From Calliopsis andreniformis (taxonomy: Eukaryota; Arthropoda; Insecta; Hymenoptera; Andrenidae), in the NCBI RefSeq assembly GCF_051401765.1, contig NW_027480492.1, positions 186,001-250,000 of the forward strand: a stretch of 64,000 nt of DNA, written 5' to 3'. The notes below the pieces were generated by a model that worked only from the letters and a program-made list of their open reading frames with translations, did not search any database and was not told the origin of the DNA. This document shows, one piece after another, positions 1 to 11,177 of this stretch; positions within the stretch are counted from its first letter, which is position 1, and every line of letters begins with the position of its first letter. The translations under genes and the position numbers were made by a program.

Positions 1-1430
1 GAGGACAGAGGATTGAGCATTGAGGATTTAAGATTGAGGACTGGGGATTGAGGATTGAAGATTGAGGATTGAGGATTGAGGATTGGGGATTGGGAATCTA
101 GGATTGGATATAGGTTATTGAGGATTGAAGATTGAGTATTGAGGATTGAAGATTGAGGATTGAGGATTGAGGATGGGGATTGAGGGTTGAGGATTGAAGA
201 TTGAGGATTGGGGACTGAGGATTGAAGATTGAGGATTAAGGATTGAGGATTGAGGATTGAGGATTGAGGATTGAAGATTGAAGATTCAGTATTGAGGATC
301 GAAGATTGAGAATTGAAGATTGGGGATTTAGGATTGAAGATTGAGTGTTGAGGTTCGAAGGCTGACGATTGAGTATTGAGGATTGAGGATTGATGGTTGA
401 GTATTGAGGATTGAAGTTTGAGGGTTGTGTGTTGAATATTGAGGATTGATGATTTCAGGATTGAGGATTGAGGATTGAAGATTGAGTATTGAGGATTGAA
501 GATTGAGGATTGCGGATTGAGGATTGAGGATTGAGGATTGAGGATTGAGTATTGAGGATTGAGGATTGAGGATTGGGGATTGAGGGTTGAAGATTGAGTG
601 TTGAGGATTGGGTATTGAGGATTGAGGAATGAGGATTGAGGATTGAGGATTGAGGATTGAGGATTGAAGATTGAGTATTGAGTATTGAAGGTTGAGTATT
701 TTGGATTGAGGATTAAGGATTGAGGATTGAATATTGTAGATTGAGTACTGATGCCTTAGGATTGAGGATTGAGGATTGGGGATTGAGGATTGAGGATTGA
801 AGATTGAGTATTGAGGATTGAAGTTTGAGGATTGAAGATTGAGTATTGATGATTGAATATTGAGGATTGAGGATTGAGGATTGAGGATTGAGAATTGAGG
901 ATTGAGGATTGAGGATTGAGGATTGAAGATTGAGTATTGATGATTGAATATTGAGGATTGAGGATTGAGGTTTGAGAATTGAAGACGAGGACTGACGGTA
1001 GAGGATTTAGGTTTGAGGATTGAGGATTGAGGACTGAGGATTGAGGATGAGTGCTAAGGGTCGGGGATTGAGGTTTGACGACTGAGGACTGAGGATTGAG
1101 GATTGAGAATTGAGGATTGATGTTTGAGGATTGAAGATTGAGGATTGGGTATTGAGGATTGAAGAGTGAGGATTGAGGATTGAGGATTGAGGATCGAGGA
1201 TTGAGGATTGAGAATTGAGGATGAGGACTGAGGGTTGAGGATTGAGGTTTGAGGAATGAGGATTGAGGATTCAGGATTGAGGATTGAGGATTGAGGATTG
1301 AGTATTGTAGATTGAGTATTGATGACTGAGGATTGAGGATTGAGGATTGAGAATTGACAATTGAGGATTGAAGATTGAGTATTGATGATTGAAGTCTGAG
1401 GATTGAGGATTGAGTATTGAAGATTGAGGA

Positions 1431-1567
1431 CTGAGTGTTGAGGGTTGAGTGATGAGAATAGATGTTTGTGGATGGAGACTTGAATATTGAAGATTGAGGA
1501 TTGGGTATTGAAAACTGAGAATTCAGTATATTCTATTGAGTATTGAGAATTGAACATTGATGGTTGA
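1431..1567. repeat. Interspersed conserved module, EcoRI subtype (example 1)
   Basis: This is a stretch of about 137 bp that does not reduce to GGATTGA copies. In order it holds GAGTGTTGAGGGTTGAGTGA, then TGTTTGTGGATGGAGAC, then TTGAAAACTGAGAATTC, then TATATTCTATTGAG, ending in CATTGATGGTTGAG. The same order of landmarks recurs throughout the window with small changes. This copy has the variant AGTATATTC where most have AGGATATTC. Its partner at 12608-12744 is the same. No function can be read from the sequence; it may be an older, diverged remnant retained among the more homogeneous 7-mers. Confidence 0.8.
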
Positions 1568-4500
1568 GTATTGAGTATTGGTTGTTGAGGGTTGTGTGCT
1601 GAATATTGAGGATCGAGGATTTTAGGATTGAGGATTGAGGATTGAAGATTGAGTATTGATGATTGAATATTGCGGATTGCGGACTGAGGATTGAAGATTG
1701 AGGATTGAGGGTTGACGATTGTGGATTGAGGATTGAGGATTGAAGATTGAGTGTTGAGGATTGAAGACTGACGATTGAGTATTGAGAATTGAGGATTGAT
1801 GACTGAGGGTTGAGGATTGAGTGCTAAGGATTGAGGATTGAGGATTGAGGATTGAAGATTGAGAATTGAGTATTGAAGATTGAGGATTGAGGATTGAGGA
1901 TTGAGGATTGAGGATTGAGGATTGAAGATTGAATATTGATGATTGAGGTCTGAGAATTAAGGATTGAGGATTGAGAATTGAGTATTGAGGATTGAGGATT
2001 GAAGATTGAGGATTGGGTATTTAGGATTGAAGAATGAGGATTGAGGATTGAGGTTTGAGTATTGAGGATTGAAGATTGAGTATTGATGATTGAATATTGA
2101 GGATTGAGGATTGAGGTTTGAGGATTGAGGATGAAGACTGAGGGTTGAGGATTGAGGTTTGAGGAACGAGGATTGAGGATTGAAGATTGAATATTGAGGA
2201 TATAAGATTGAGTATTGATGATTGAGGGTTGAGGATGGAGGATGAGGGCTCAGGGTTGAGGATTGAGGATTGAGGATTGAGTATTGAAGATTGAGTATTG
2301 ATGCCTGAGGATTGAGGATTGTGGATTGATGATTCAGGATCGAGGATTGAAGATTGAGAATTGAGGATTGAGCATTGAGGATTGAAGATTGAGTACTGGG
2401 GATTCGGGATTGAAGATTGAGTATTAATGATTGAAGATTGGGGATTGAGGATCTAGAATTGGAGATTGATTATTGAGGATTGAAGATTGAGGATTGAGGA
2501 TTGAGGATTGAGAATTGAGAATTGAGCATGAGGACTGAGGGTTGAGTATTGAGGTTTGAGGAATGAGGGTTGAGGGTTGAGGATTGAGGATTGAGGATTG
2601 AGGATTGAGGATTGAGGATTGAGTATTGAAGATTGAGTATTGATGCCTGAGGATTGAGGATTGTGGATTGATGATACAGGATCGAGGATTGAAGATTGAG
2701 AATTGAGGATTGAAGATTGAGTATTGAGGATTGAGGATTGAGGATGGAGGATGAGGGCTGAGGGTTGAGGATTGCGGTTTGAGGACTGCGGACTGAGGAT
2801 TGAGGATTGAGAATTGAGGATTGAGAATTGAGGATTGAGGATTGAGGATTGGGAACTGAGGATTGGGTATTTAGGATTGAAGAATGAGGATTGAGGATTG
2901 AGGTTTGAGGATTGAGGATTGAAGATTGAGTATTGATGATTGAATATTGAGGATTGAGGATTGAGGATGAGGGCTGAGGGTTGAGGATTGATGTTTGAGG
3001 ACTGAGGACTGAGGATTGTGGATTGAGAATAGAGGATTGAGGATTGAGGATTGAAGTTTGAGGTTTGGGTATTGAGGATTGAAGAATGAGTATTGAGGAT
3101 TGAAGATTGAGGATTGAGGATTGAAGAATGAGTGTTGAGGATTGAAGATTGAGGATTGAGGATTGAGGATTGAGGATTGAGGATTGAGGATTGAAGATTG
3201 AGGATTGAGGATTGAGGATTGAGGATTGAGGATTCAGGATTAAAGATTGAGGATTGAGGATTGAAGATTGAGTATTGATTATTGAAGATTGAAGATTGAG
3301 GATTGAGTGCTGAGGATTGAGGACGAGGACTGACGGTTGAGGATTGAGGATTGAGGATTGAAGATTGAGTATTGAGGATTGAAGATAGAAGATTGAGGAT
3401 TGAGGATTGAGGATTGACGATTGAGGATTGAGGATGAGGGCAGAGGGTTGAGGATTGATGGTTGAGGACTGAGGACTGAGGATTGATGATTGAGAATTGA
3501 GGATTGAGGATTGAGGATTGAAGTTTGAGGATTGGGTATTGAGGATTGAAGAATGAGTATTGAGGATTGAAGATTGAGGATTGAGGATTGAGTGTTGAGG
3601 ATTGAAGATTGAGGATTGAGGATTGAGGATTGGAAATTGATGATTGAGTATTGAGGATTGAAGATTGAGGATTGAGTATTGATGATTGGGGATTGCGGAT
3701 TAAGGATTGAGGATTGGGGATTGGGGATCTAGGATTGGAGATTGATTATTGAGGGTTGAAGATTGAGGATTGAGGATTGAGGATTGAGGATTGAGAATGG
3801 AGAATTGAGGATGAGGACTGAGGGTTGAGGATTGAGGATTGAAAATTGAGGATTGAGGATTGAAGATTGAGGATTGAGGATTGAGGATTGTTGTATTGGG
3901 AACTGAGAATTGAGGATTGAGGATTGAAGATTGTGTATTGAGGATTGAAGATTGAGGATTGAGGATTGAGGATTGAAGATTGAGGACTGAGTGTTGAGGA
4001 TTGAGTGTTGAGAATTGATGTTTGAGGATTTAGATTTGATTATTGAATATTGTGGATTGAGTATTGAACCATGAGAATTCAGGATATTCTATTGAGTATT
4101 GAGAATTGAGGATAGACGGTTGAGTATTGAGAATTGATGGTTGAGGGTTGAGTGTTGAATATTGAGGATTGAGGATTGAGGATTGAGGATTGAGGATTGA
4201 GGATTGAGTGTTGAGGGTTGAGTGACGAGAATTGATGTTTGTGGATTGAGATTTGAAAATTGAAGATTGGGGTTGAGTATTGAAAACTGAGAATTCAGGA
4301 TGTTCTGTTGAGTATTGAGAATTGAGCATTGATGGTTGAGGTCTGAGGATTAAAGGTTGAGGATTCAGGATTGAGGATTCAGAATTGAGGTTTGAGGACT
4401 GAGGATTGACGATTGAAGATTGAGTATTGAGGATTGAACGTAGAAGATTGAGGATTGAGGATTGAGTATTGAGGATTGAGGATTGAGGATTGAGGATGAG

Positions 4501-4653
4501 GGCTGAGGGTTGAGGATTGATGTTTGAGGGCTGAGGACTGAGGATTGAGGACTGAGAATTGAGGATTGAGGATTGAGGATTGATGATTGAGGATTGAGTA
4601 CTGAGGATTGAGGATTGAGGATTGAGGATTGAAGATTGAGGATTGACGATTGA

Positions 4654-4659
4654 GGGGGG
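4654..4659 (+). other. Six-G run, marker of repeat A and its descendants
   Basis: A run of six G flanked by TGACGATTGA on the left and TGGATTGAGG on the right. It recurs in the same context at 15831-15836, 32545-32550 and 47225-47230, at spacings of 11,177, 16,714 and 14,680 bp. It therefore marks the same ancestral position in four blocks. A run of this length is rare here, since GG or GGGG is usual. Confidence 0.9.
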
Positions 4660-4880
4660 TGGATTGAGGATGAGGACTGAGGGTTGAGGATTGAGGTTTG
4701 AGGAATGAGGATTGAGGGTTGAGGATTGAGGTTGTGGATTGGGGATTGAGTATCGAAGATTGAGTATTGATGACTGAGGATTGAGGATTGAGGATTGAGG
4801 ATTGAGGATTGAGGATTGAAGATTGAGTATTGAGGATTGAAGATTGAGGGTTGAGGATTGTGGATTGAAGATTGAGCACT

Positions 4881-5016
4881 GAGTGTTGAGGGTTGAGTGA
4901 TGAGAATAGATGTTTGTGGATGGAGACTTGAAGATTGAAGGTTGAGGATAGAGTATTGAAAACTGAGAATTCAGGATATTCTATTGAGTATTGGGAATTG
5001 AGCATTGATGGTTGAG
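4881..5016. repeat. Interspersed conserved module, EcoRI subtype (type example)
   Basis: About 136 bp. It begins GAGTGTTGAGGGTTGAGTGA, continues with GAATAGATGTTTGTGGATGG, then AGTATTGAAAACTGAGAATT with the EcoRI site GAATTC and AGGATATTCTATTGAG, and ends GCATTGATGGTTGAG. It has close copies at 16058-16193, 32772-32907 and 47452-47587, following the block duplications. Related, less identical copies lie near 1431, 4195, 5640 and 9500. On the - strand its right end supplies the ATG from which many of the array's open frames begin, which is why so many predicted peptides share a similar first 20 residues. That reflects the DNA module and not a protein domain. Confidence 0.82.
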
Positions 5017-7861
5017 TATTGAGGATTGATGGTTGAGGGTAGTGTGTTGAATATTGAGGATTGAGGATTTTAGGATTGGGGATTGAGGATTCAAGATTGA
5101 GTATTGAGGATTGAAGATAGAAGATTGAGGATTGAGGATTGAGGATTGACGATTGAGGATTGAGGATGAGGGCTGAGGGTTGAGGATTGATGTTTGAGGA
5201 CTGAGGACTGAGGATTGAGGATTGAGAATTGAGGATTGAGGATTCAGGATTGAAGTTTGAGGTTTGGGTATTGAGGATTGAAGAATGAGTGTTGAGGATT
5301 GAAGATTGAGGATTGAGGATTGAAGATTCAGTGTTGAGGATTGAAGATTGAGGATTGAGGATTGAGGATGAGAATTGACGGTTGAGGATTGATGTTTGAG
5401 GACTGAGGTCTGAGGATTGAGGATTGAGAATTGAGGAATGAGGATTGAGGATTGACGATTGAGGACTGAGTGTTGAGGGTTGAGGATTGAGGTTGTGGAT
5501 TGGGGATTGAGTATCGAAGATTGAGTATTGATGACTGAGGATTGAGGATTGAGGATTGAGGATTGAGGATTGAGGATTGAAGATTGAGTATTGAGGATTG
5601 AAGATTGAGGGTTGAGGATTGTGGATTGAAGATTGAGCACTGAGTGTTGAGGGTTGAGTGATGAGAATTGTTGTTGGTGGATTCAGATTTTAAAATTGAA
5701 GATAGGGGATTGAGCATTGAAAACTGAGAATTCAGGATGTTCTGTTGAGTATTGAGAATTGAGCATTGATGGTTGAGGTCTGAGGATTAAAGATTGAGGA
5801 TTCAGGATTGAGGATTCAGAATTGAGGTTTGAGGACTGAGGATTGAGGATTGAGTTTGAGTATTGAGGATTGCGGATTGAGGATTGAGGATTGAGGAATG
5901 AGGATTGAAGATTGAAGATTGAGTACTGAGGATTGAAGATTGAGGATTGAGGATTGGCGATTGAGGATTGAGGATTGAGTAATGATGATAGAGGATTGGA
6001 GTTTGAGGATTGACGATTGAGGATTGAGGATTGAGTATTGAGGATTGCAGATTGAGGATTGAGGAATGAGGATTGAAGAATGAGGATTGAGGATTGAGGA
6101 TTGAGGATTGATGAGTGAGGGTTGAGGATTGAGGATTGAGGATTGAGAATCGAGGATTGAGGATTGAGGATTAAGGATTGAAAATTGATGATTGAGGACT
6201 GAGGATTGAAGATTGAGGATTGAGGATTGAGGATTGAGGATTGAGGATTGAGGATTGAGGATTGAAGATTCAGTATTGAGGATTGAAGGTTGGGAATTGA
6301 GGATTGAGGATTGAACTTTGAGGACTTAGTGTTGAGGGTTGAGTGATGGGAATTGATGTTTGTGGATAGAGATTTGAAGATTCCAAATTGAGTATTAAGT
6401 ATTGAAAACTGTGAATTGAGGATATTCTATTGAGGATTGAGGATTGACAACTGATTGTTGAGGACTGAGGGCTGAACAATGAGGATTCTGGATTGAGGAT
6501 TGCAGATTGAGTATTGAGGATTGAAGATTGAGGATTGCATATTGAGCATTGAGGATTGAGGATTGAAGATTGAGGATTGAGGATTGAGGGTTGTGGATTG
6601 AGGACGAGGACTGAGGGTTGAGTATTCATGTTTGAGGTATGAAGATTGAGGATTGAGGGTTGAGAATTGAGGATCGAGGATTGAGGACTGAAGATTGAGG
6701 ATTGAGGATTGAGGATTGAGGATTGAGGATTGTGTATTGAGGATTGAAGATTGAGGATTGAGGATTGAAGATTGAGTGTTGAGTATTGATGACTGACGAT
6801 TGAGTATAGAGAATTGAGGATTGATGGTTGTGTATTGAGAATTGAAGGTTGTGGGCTGTGTGTTGAATATTGAGGATTGAGGATTTCAGGATTGAGGATT
6901 GAAGATTGAAGATTGAGTATTGAGGATTGAAGACTGAGGATTGCGGATTGAGGATTGACGATTGAGGATTGAGGGTTGAGGATTGAAGATTGAAGATTGA
7001 GGATTGAGGATTGAGGATTGAGGATTGAGGATTGAGGATTGAAGATTGAATATTGTTGATTGAAGATCGAGGATTGAGGGTTGAGTGTTGTGTGTTGAGG
7101 ACGAGGACTGAGGGTTGAATATTGATGTTTGAGGTCTGAGGATTGAGGATTGAGGATTGAGGATTAAGGATTGAGTATTGAGAATTGAAGATTGAGGATT
7201 GGGTATTGAAGATTGAAGAATGAGGGTTGAGGATTGAGGATTGAGGATTGAGGATTGCAGATTGAGTATTGAGGATTGAAGATTGAGGATTGAGGACTGA
7301 GGATTGAGGATCGAGGATTGAGGATTGAGGATTGAGGATTGAGGATTGAGGATTGAAGATTGAGGATTGAGGATTGAGGATTGAGGATTGAGGATTGAGG
7401 ATTGAACATTGAGGATTGAGGATTGAGGATTGAGGATTGAGGATCGAGGATTGAAGATTGAGGATTGAGGATTGAGGATTGAGGATTGAGGATTGAGGAT
7501 TGAAGATTGAATACTGATGATTGAAGATCGAGGATTGAGGATTGAGTGTTGTGTGTTGAGGACGAGGACTGAGGGTTGAATATTGATGTTTGGGGTCTGA
7601 GGATTGAGGATTGAGGATTGAGGATTAAGGATTGAGTGTTGAGAATTGAGGATTGAGGATTGGGTATTGAAGATTGAAGAATGAGTGTTGAGGATTGAGG
7701 TTTGAGGATTGAGGATTGCAGATTGAGTATTGAGGATTGAAGATTGAGGATTGAGGATTGAGGATTGACGATTGAGGATTGAGGATTGAGGATTGAGGAT
7801 TTAAGATTGAGTATTGAGGATTGAAGATTGAGGATTGAGGATCGAGGATTGAAGATTGAGG

Positions 7862-8010
7862 ACTGAGTGTTGAGGGCTGAGTGATGAGAATAGATGTTTG
7901 TGGATTGAGGTTTGAAGATTGAAGATTGGGGATTGAGTATTGAAAACTGTGAATTGATGATATTCTATTGAGGATTGAGGATTGACAACTGATTGTTGAG
8001 GACTGAGGGC
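7862..8010. repeat. Interspersed module containing the switch between repeat types
   Basis: Up to about 7937 this module follows the version at 19039-19114 (spacing 11,177). From 7938 it follows the version at 26053 (spacing 18,115). On the partner that is left behind, the text reads GTACTGAAAACTGTGAATTA; here it reads GTATTGAAAACTGTGAATTG. The module is the second subtype, with TGTGAATTG instead of an EcoRI site, followed by TTGACAACTGATTGTTGAGG. The junction falls inside the module. Confidence 0.75.
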
Positions 8011-8290
8011 TGAACAATGAGGATTCAGGATTGAGGATTGCAGATTGAGTATTGAGGATTGAAGATTGAGGATTGAATATTGAGCATTGAGGATTGAGGA
8101 TTGAAGATTGAGGATTGAGGATTGAGGGTTGTGGATTGAGGACGAGGACTGAGGGTTGAGTATTCATGTTTGAGGTCTGAAGATTGAGGATTGAGGGTTG
8201 AGAATTGAGGATCGAGGATTGAGGACTGAAGATTGAGGATTGAGGATTGAGGATTGAGGATTGAGGATTGAGGATTGAGGATTGAGGATT
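7938..8290. repeat. Patch matching 26053-26405 (spacing 18,115)
   Basis: From the middle of the module at 7.9 kb to about 8290 the sequence follows 26053-26405. Shared marks include the CTGAACAATGAGGATTCAGG word, GGATTGAATATTGAGCATTG, GTATTCATGTTTGAGGTCTG and GAGGATCGAGGATTGAGGAC. The equivalent positions near 17.8 and 22.0 kb read GAGGTATGAAG instead of GAGGTCTGAAG, so the 26-kb version is the closer relative. This shows that the 3.2 kb between the two A blocks was assembled from pieces also found far to the right. Confidence 0.78.
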
Positions 8291-8298
8291 GAGGATTG

Positions 8299-9150
8299 AA
8301 GATTGAGTATTGAGGATTCAAGATTGAGGATTGAAGATTGAGTATTGATGATTGAATATTGAGGATTGAGGATTGAGGATTGAGGATTGAGGATTGAGGA
8401 TTGAGGATTGAAGATTGAGTATTGATGATTGAATATTGAGGATTGAGGATTGAGGTTTGAGGATTGAGGACGAGGACTGACGGTAGAGGATTTAGGTTTG
8501 AGGATTGAGGATTGAGGACTGAGGATTGAGGATGAGTGCTAAGGGTCGGGGATTGAGGTTTGACGACTGAGGACTGAGGATTGAGGATTGAGAATTGAGG
8601 ATTGATGTTTGAGGATTGAGGATTGAGGATTGATAATTGAGGATTGAGCATTGAGGATTGAGGATTGAAGATTGAGTATTGAGTATTGAAGGTTGAGGAT
8701 TGTGGATTGAGGATTAAGGATTGAGGATTTAATATTGTAGATTGAGTACTGATGCCTGAGGATTGAGGATTGAGGATTGAGGATTGAGGATTGAGGATTG
8801 AAGATTGAGTATTGAGGATTGAAGATTGAGGATTGAAGATTGAGTATTGATGATTGAATATTGAGGATTGAGGATTGAGGATTGAGGATTGAGGATTGAG
8901 GATTGAGGATTGAAGATTGAGTATTGATGATTGAATATTGAGGATTGAGGATTGAGGTTTGAGGATTGAGGACGAGGACTGACGGTAGAGGATTTAGGTT
9001 TGAGGATTGAGGATTGAGGACTGAGGATTGAGGATGAGTGCTAAGGGTCGGGGATTGAGGTTTGACGACTGAGGACTGAGGATTGAGGATTGAGAATTGA
9101 GGATTGATGTTTGAGGATTGAGGATTGAGGATTGATAATTGAGGATTGAG
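8299..9150. repeat. Direct repeat of about 350 bp at 502-bp spacing
   Basis: Positions 8299-8648 recur at 8801-9150. Both carry GATGAATATT-type units, GACGAGGACTGACGGTAGAG, and the rare word TGCTAAGGGTCGGGGATTG (C of GCTAAG at 8539 and 9041). The same landmark series also occurs at about 830-1140 and 12.0-12.3 kb, so this is a third and fourth partial copy of part of repeat A. The bases between the copies, 8649-8800, include a variant run resembling 670-760. The 502-bp spacing is not a multiple of 7. Confidence 0.88.
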
Positions 9151-10577
9151 GATTGAGGGTTGCGGATTGAGGACGAGGACTGACGGTTGAGTATTGATAT
9201 TTGAGGTCTGAGGGTTGAGGATTGAGGATTGAGAATTGAGGATCGAGGATTGAGGACTGAAGATTGAGGATTGAGGATTCAGGATTGAGGATTGAAGATT
9301 GAGTATTGAGGATTGAAGATTGAGGATTGAGGATTGAAGGTTGAGCGTTGAGGATTGAAGACTGACGATTGAGTATTGAGAATTGAGTATTGATGACTGA
9401 TGGTTGAGGTTTGAGTGTTAAGGATTGAGGATTGAGGATTGAGGATTGAAGATTGAGTATTGAGTATTGAAGATTGAGGATTGAGGATTGAGGATTGAAG
9501 ATTGAGGACTGAGTGTTGAGGGCTGAGTGATGAGAATAGATGTTTGTGGATGGAGACTTGAAGATTGAAGATTGAGGATTGAGTATTGAAAACTGAGAAT
9601 TCAGGATATTCTATTGAGTACTGAGAATTGTGTATTGATGGTTGAGTATTGAGGATTGAAGGTTGAGTGTTGTGTGTTGAATATTGAGGATTGAGGAATT
9701 CAGGATTGAGGATTGAGGATTGAGGACTGAGTGTTGAGGGCTGAGTGATGAGAATTGATGTTTGTGGATTGAGATTTGAAGATTGAATGTTGGGGATTGA
9801 GTATTGAAAACTGTGAATTGAGTATATTCTATTGAGGATTGCGGATTGACAATTGATTGTTGCGGACTGAGGGATGAAGATTGAGGATTCAGGATTGAGG
9901 ATTCGGAATTGAGGTTTGAGGACTGAGGATTGAGGGTTGAGGTTTGAGGATTGAGGATTGAGGATTGAAGATTGAGGATTAAGGATTGAGGATTGATGAT
10001 TGAGGATTGAGGATTGAGGATTGAAGGTTCAGTATTGAGGATCGAAGATTGAGAATTGAGGATTGAGGATTGAACATTGACGACTGAGTTTTAAGGGTTG
10101 AGCGATGAAAATTGATGTTTGTGGATAGAGGTTGGAAGATTGCAGATTGAGTATTGAGTATTGAAAACTGTGAATTGAGGATACCCTATTGAGGATTTAT
10201 GATTGACAACTGATTGTTGAGGACTGTGGGCTGAAGATTTGGGATTCAGGATTGAGGATTCAGAATTGAGGTTTGTGGACTGAGGATTGAGGGTTGAAGA
10301 TTGAGTATTGAGGGTTGAAGATTGAAGATTGAGGATTGAGGATTGAGGATTGAGGATTGAGGATTGAGGATGAAGGCTGACGGTTGAGGATTGATGTTTG
10401 AGGACTGAGGACTGCGCACTGAAGATTGATAATTGAGGATTGAGGATTGAGGATTGAAAATTGAGGACTGGGTATTGAGGATTGAAGAATGAGGATTGAG
10501 GATTGAGGATTGGGGATTGAGGATTGAAGATTGAGTGTTGAGGATTGAAGATTGAGGATTGAGGATTGAAGATTGAA
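9151..10577. repeat. Array stretch without a close second copy noticed
   Basis: This 1.4 kb is still heptamer array, with modules near 9500-9660, 9720-9900 and 10070-10235. I did not find a long matching partner for it elsewhere in the window. The module near 10160 has the unusual GAGGATACCCTATTGAGG where others have ATATTCTATTGAGG, giving a rare run of three C on the + strand. The module near 9820 has GAGTATATTC. It may be an older part of the array, or its partner may lie outside the window. It contains no gene-like sequence. Confidence 0.7.
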
Positions 10578-11177
10578 GATTCAGTATTGAGGATCGAAGA
10601 TTGAGGATTGAAGATTGGGGATTTAGGATTGAAGATTGAGTGTTGAGGTTTGAATGCTGACGATTGAGTATTGAGGATTGAGGATTGATGGTTGAGTATT
10701 GAGGATTGAAGTTTGAGGGTTGTGTGTTGAATATTGAGGATTGATGATTTCAGGATTGAGGATTGAGGATTGAAGATTGAGTATTGAGGATTGAAGATTG
10801 AGGATTGCGGATTGAGGATTGAGGATTGAGGATTGAGTATTGAGGATTGAGGATTGAGGATTGGGGATTGAGGGTTGAAGATTGAGGATTAAGGATTGAG
10901 GATTGGGGATTGGGAATCTAGGATTGGATATAGGTTATTGAGGATTGAAGATTGAGGATTGAGGATTGAGTACTGAGAATTGAGATTTGAGGATGAGGAC
11001 TGAGGGTTGAGGATTGGGGATTGAGGATTGAAGGTTGAGTGTTGAGGATTGAAGACTGCCGACTGAGTATTGAGAATTGAGGATTGATGGTTGAGTATTG
11101 AGGATTGAAGTTTGAGGGTTGTGTGTTGAATATTGAGGATTGAGGATTTCAGGATTGAGGATTGAGGATTGAGGTTT
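10578..11177. repeat. Extra partial copy of the start of repeat A
   Basis: Positions 10578-10870 match 283-575 (GATTCAGTATTGAGGATCG onward, then GGGGATTTAGG and the GTGTGTTGAATATTGAGG word) and so also 11460-11752, at a spacing of 882 bp from the latter. From 10876 it matches 56-140 (GGGAATCTAGGATTGGATAT, spacing 10,820). It is thus a scrambled, shortened run-up to the second A block, which starts at 11178. Unlike the other spacings, 882 is an exact multiple of 7 (126 units), so local slippage or unequal exchange is possible. Confidence 0.8.

Larger units (their letters stand above)
1..7937. repeat. Higher-order repeat A, copy 1 (partner 11178-19114)
   Basis: This block matches 11178-19114 base for base at a constant spacing of 11,177 bp. 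The window begins inside the block, so its true left end is outside. By eye the copies differ only by scattered substitutions: 29 T/A, 356 C/T, 1173 T/C, 1780 T/A, 6489 T/A and 7297 C/T. This is a spot check, not a full count. The spacing is not a multiple of 7 (remainder 5), so this is a duplication of a whole segment with its irregular units, not slippage of the 7-mer. It carries the rare word at 1051-1069 with CTAAGGGTCGGGG, the six-G run at 4654-4659, and modules near 1431, 4230, 4881, 5640, 6320 and 7870. Homology to the partner stops at about 7937. Confidence 0.92.

Noticed and set aside
1054..1557. Open frame of 167 codons on the - strand, and about fifty like it across the window
   Set aside because: The peptide is only the degenerate heptad dictated by TCAATCC in any frame. 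Frames overlap each other in different phases with the same composition, have no other domain, and vary in length between near-identical DNA copies. The shared N-terminal residues come from the CAT in the interspersed module.
4654..4659. G-quadruplex at the six-G run
   Set aside because: Only one long G run is present; neighbouring runs are GG, so a stable three-layer quadruplex cannot be supported.
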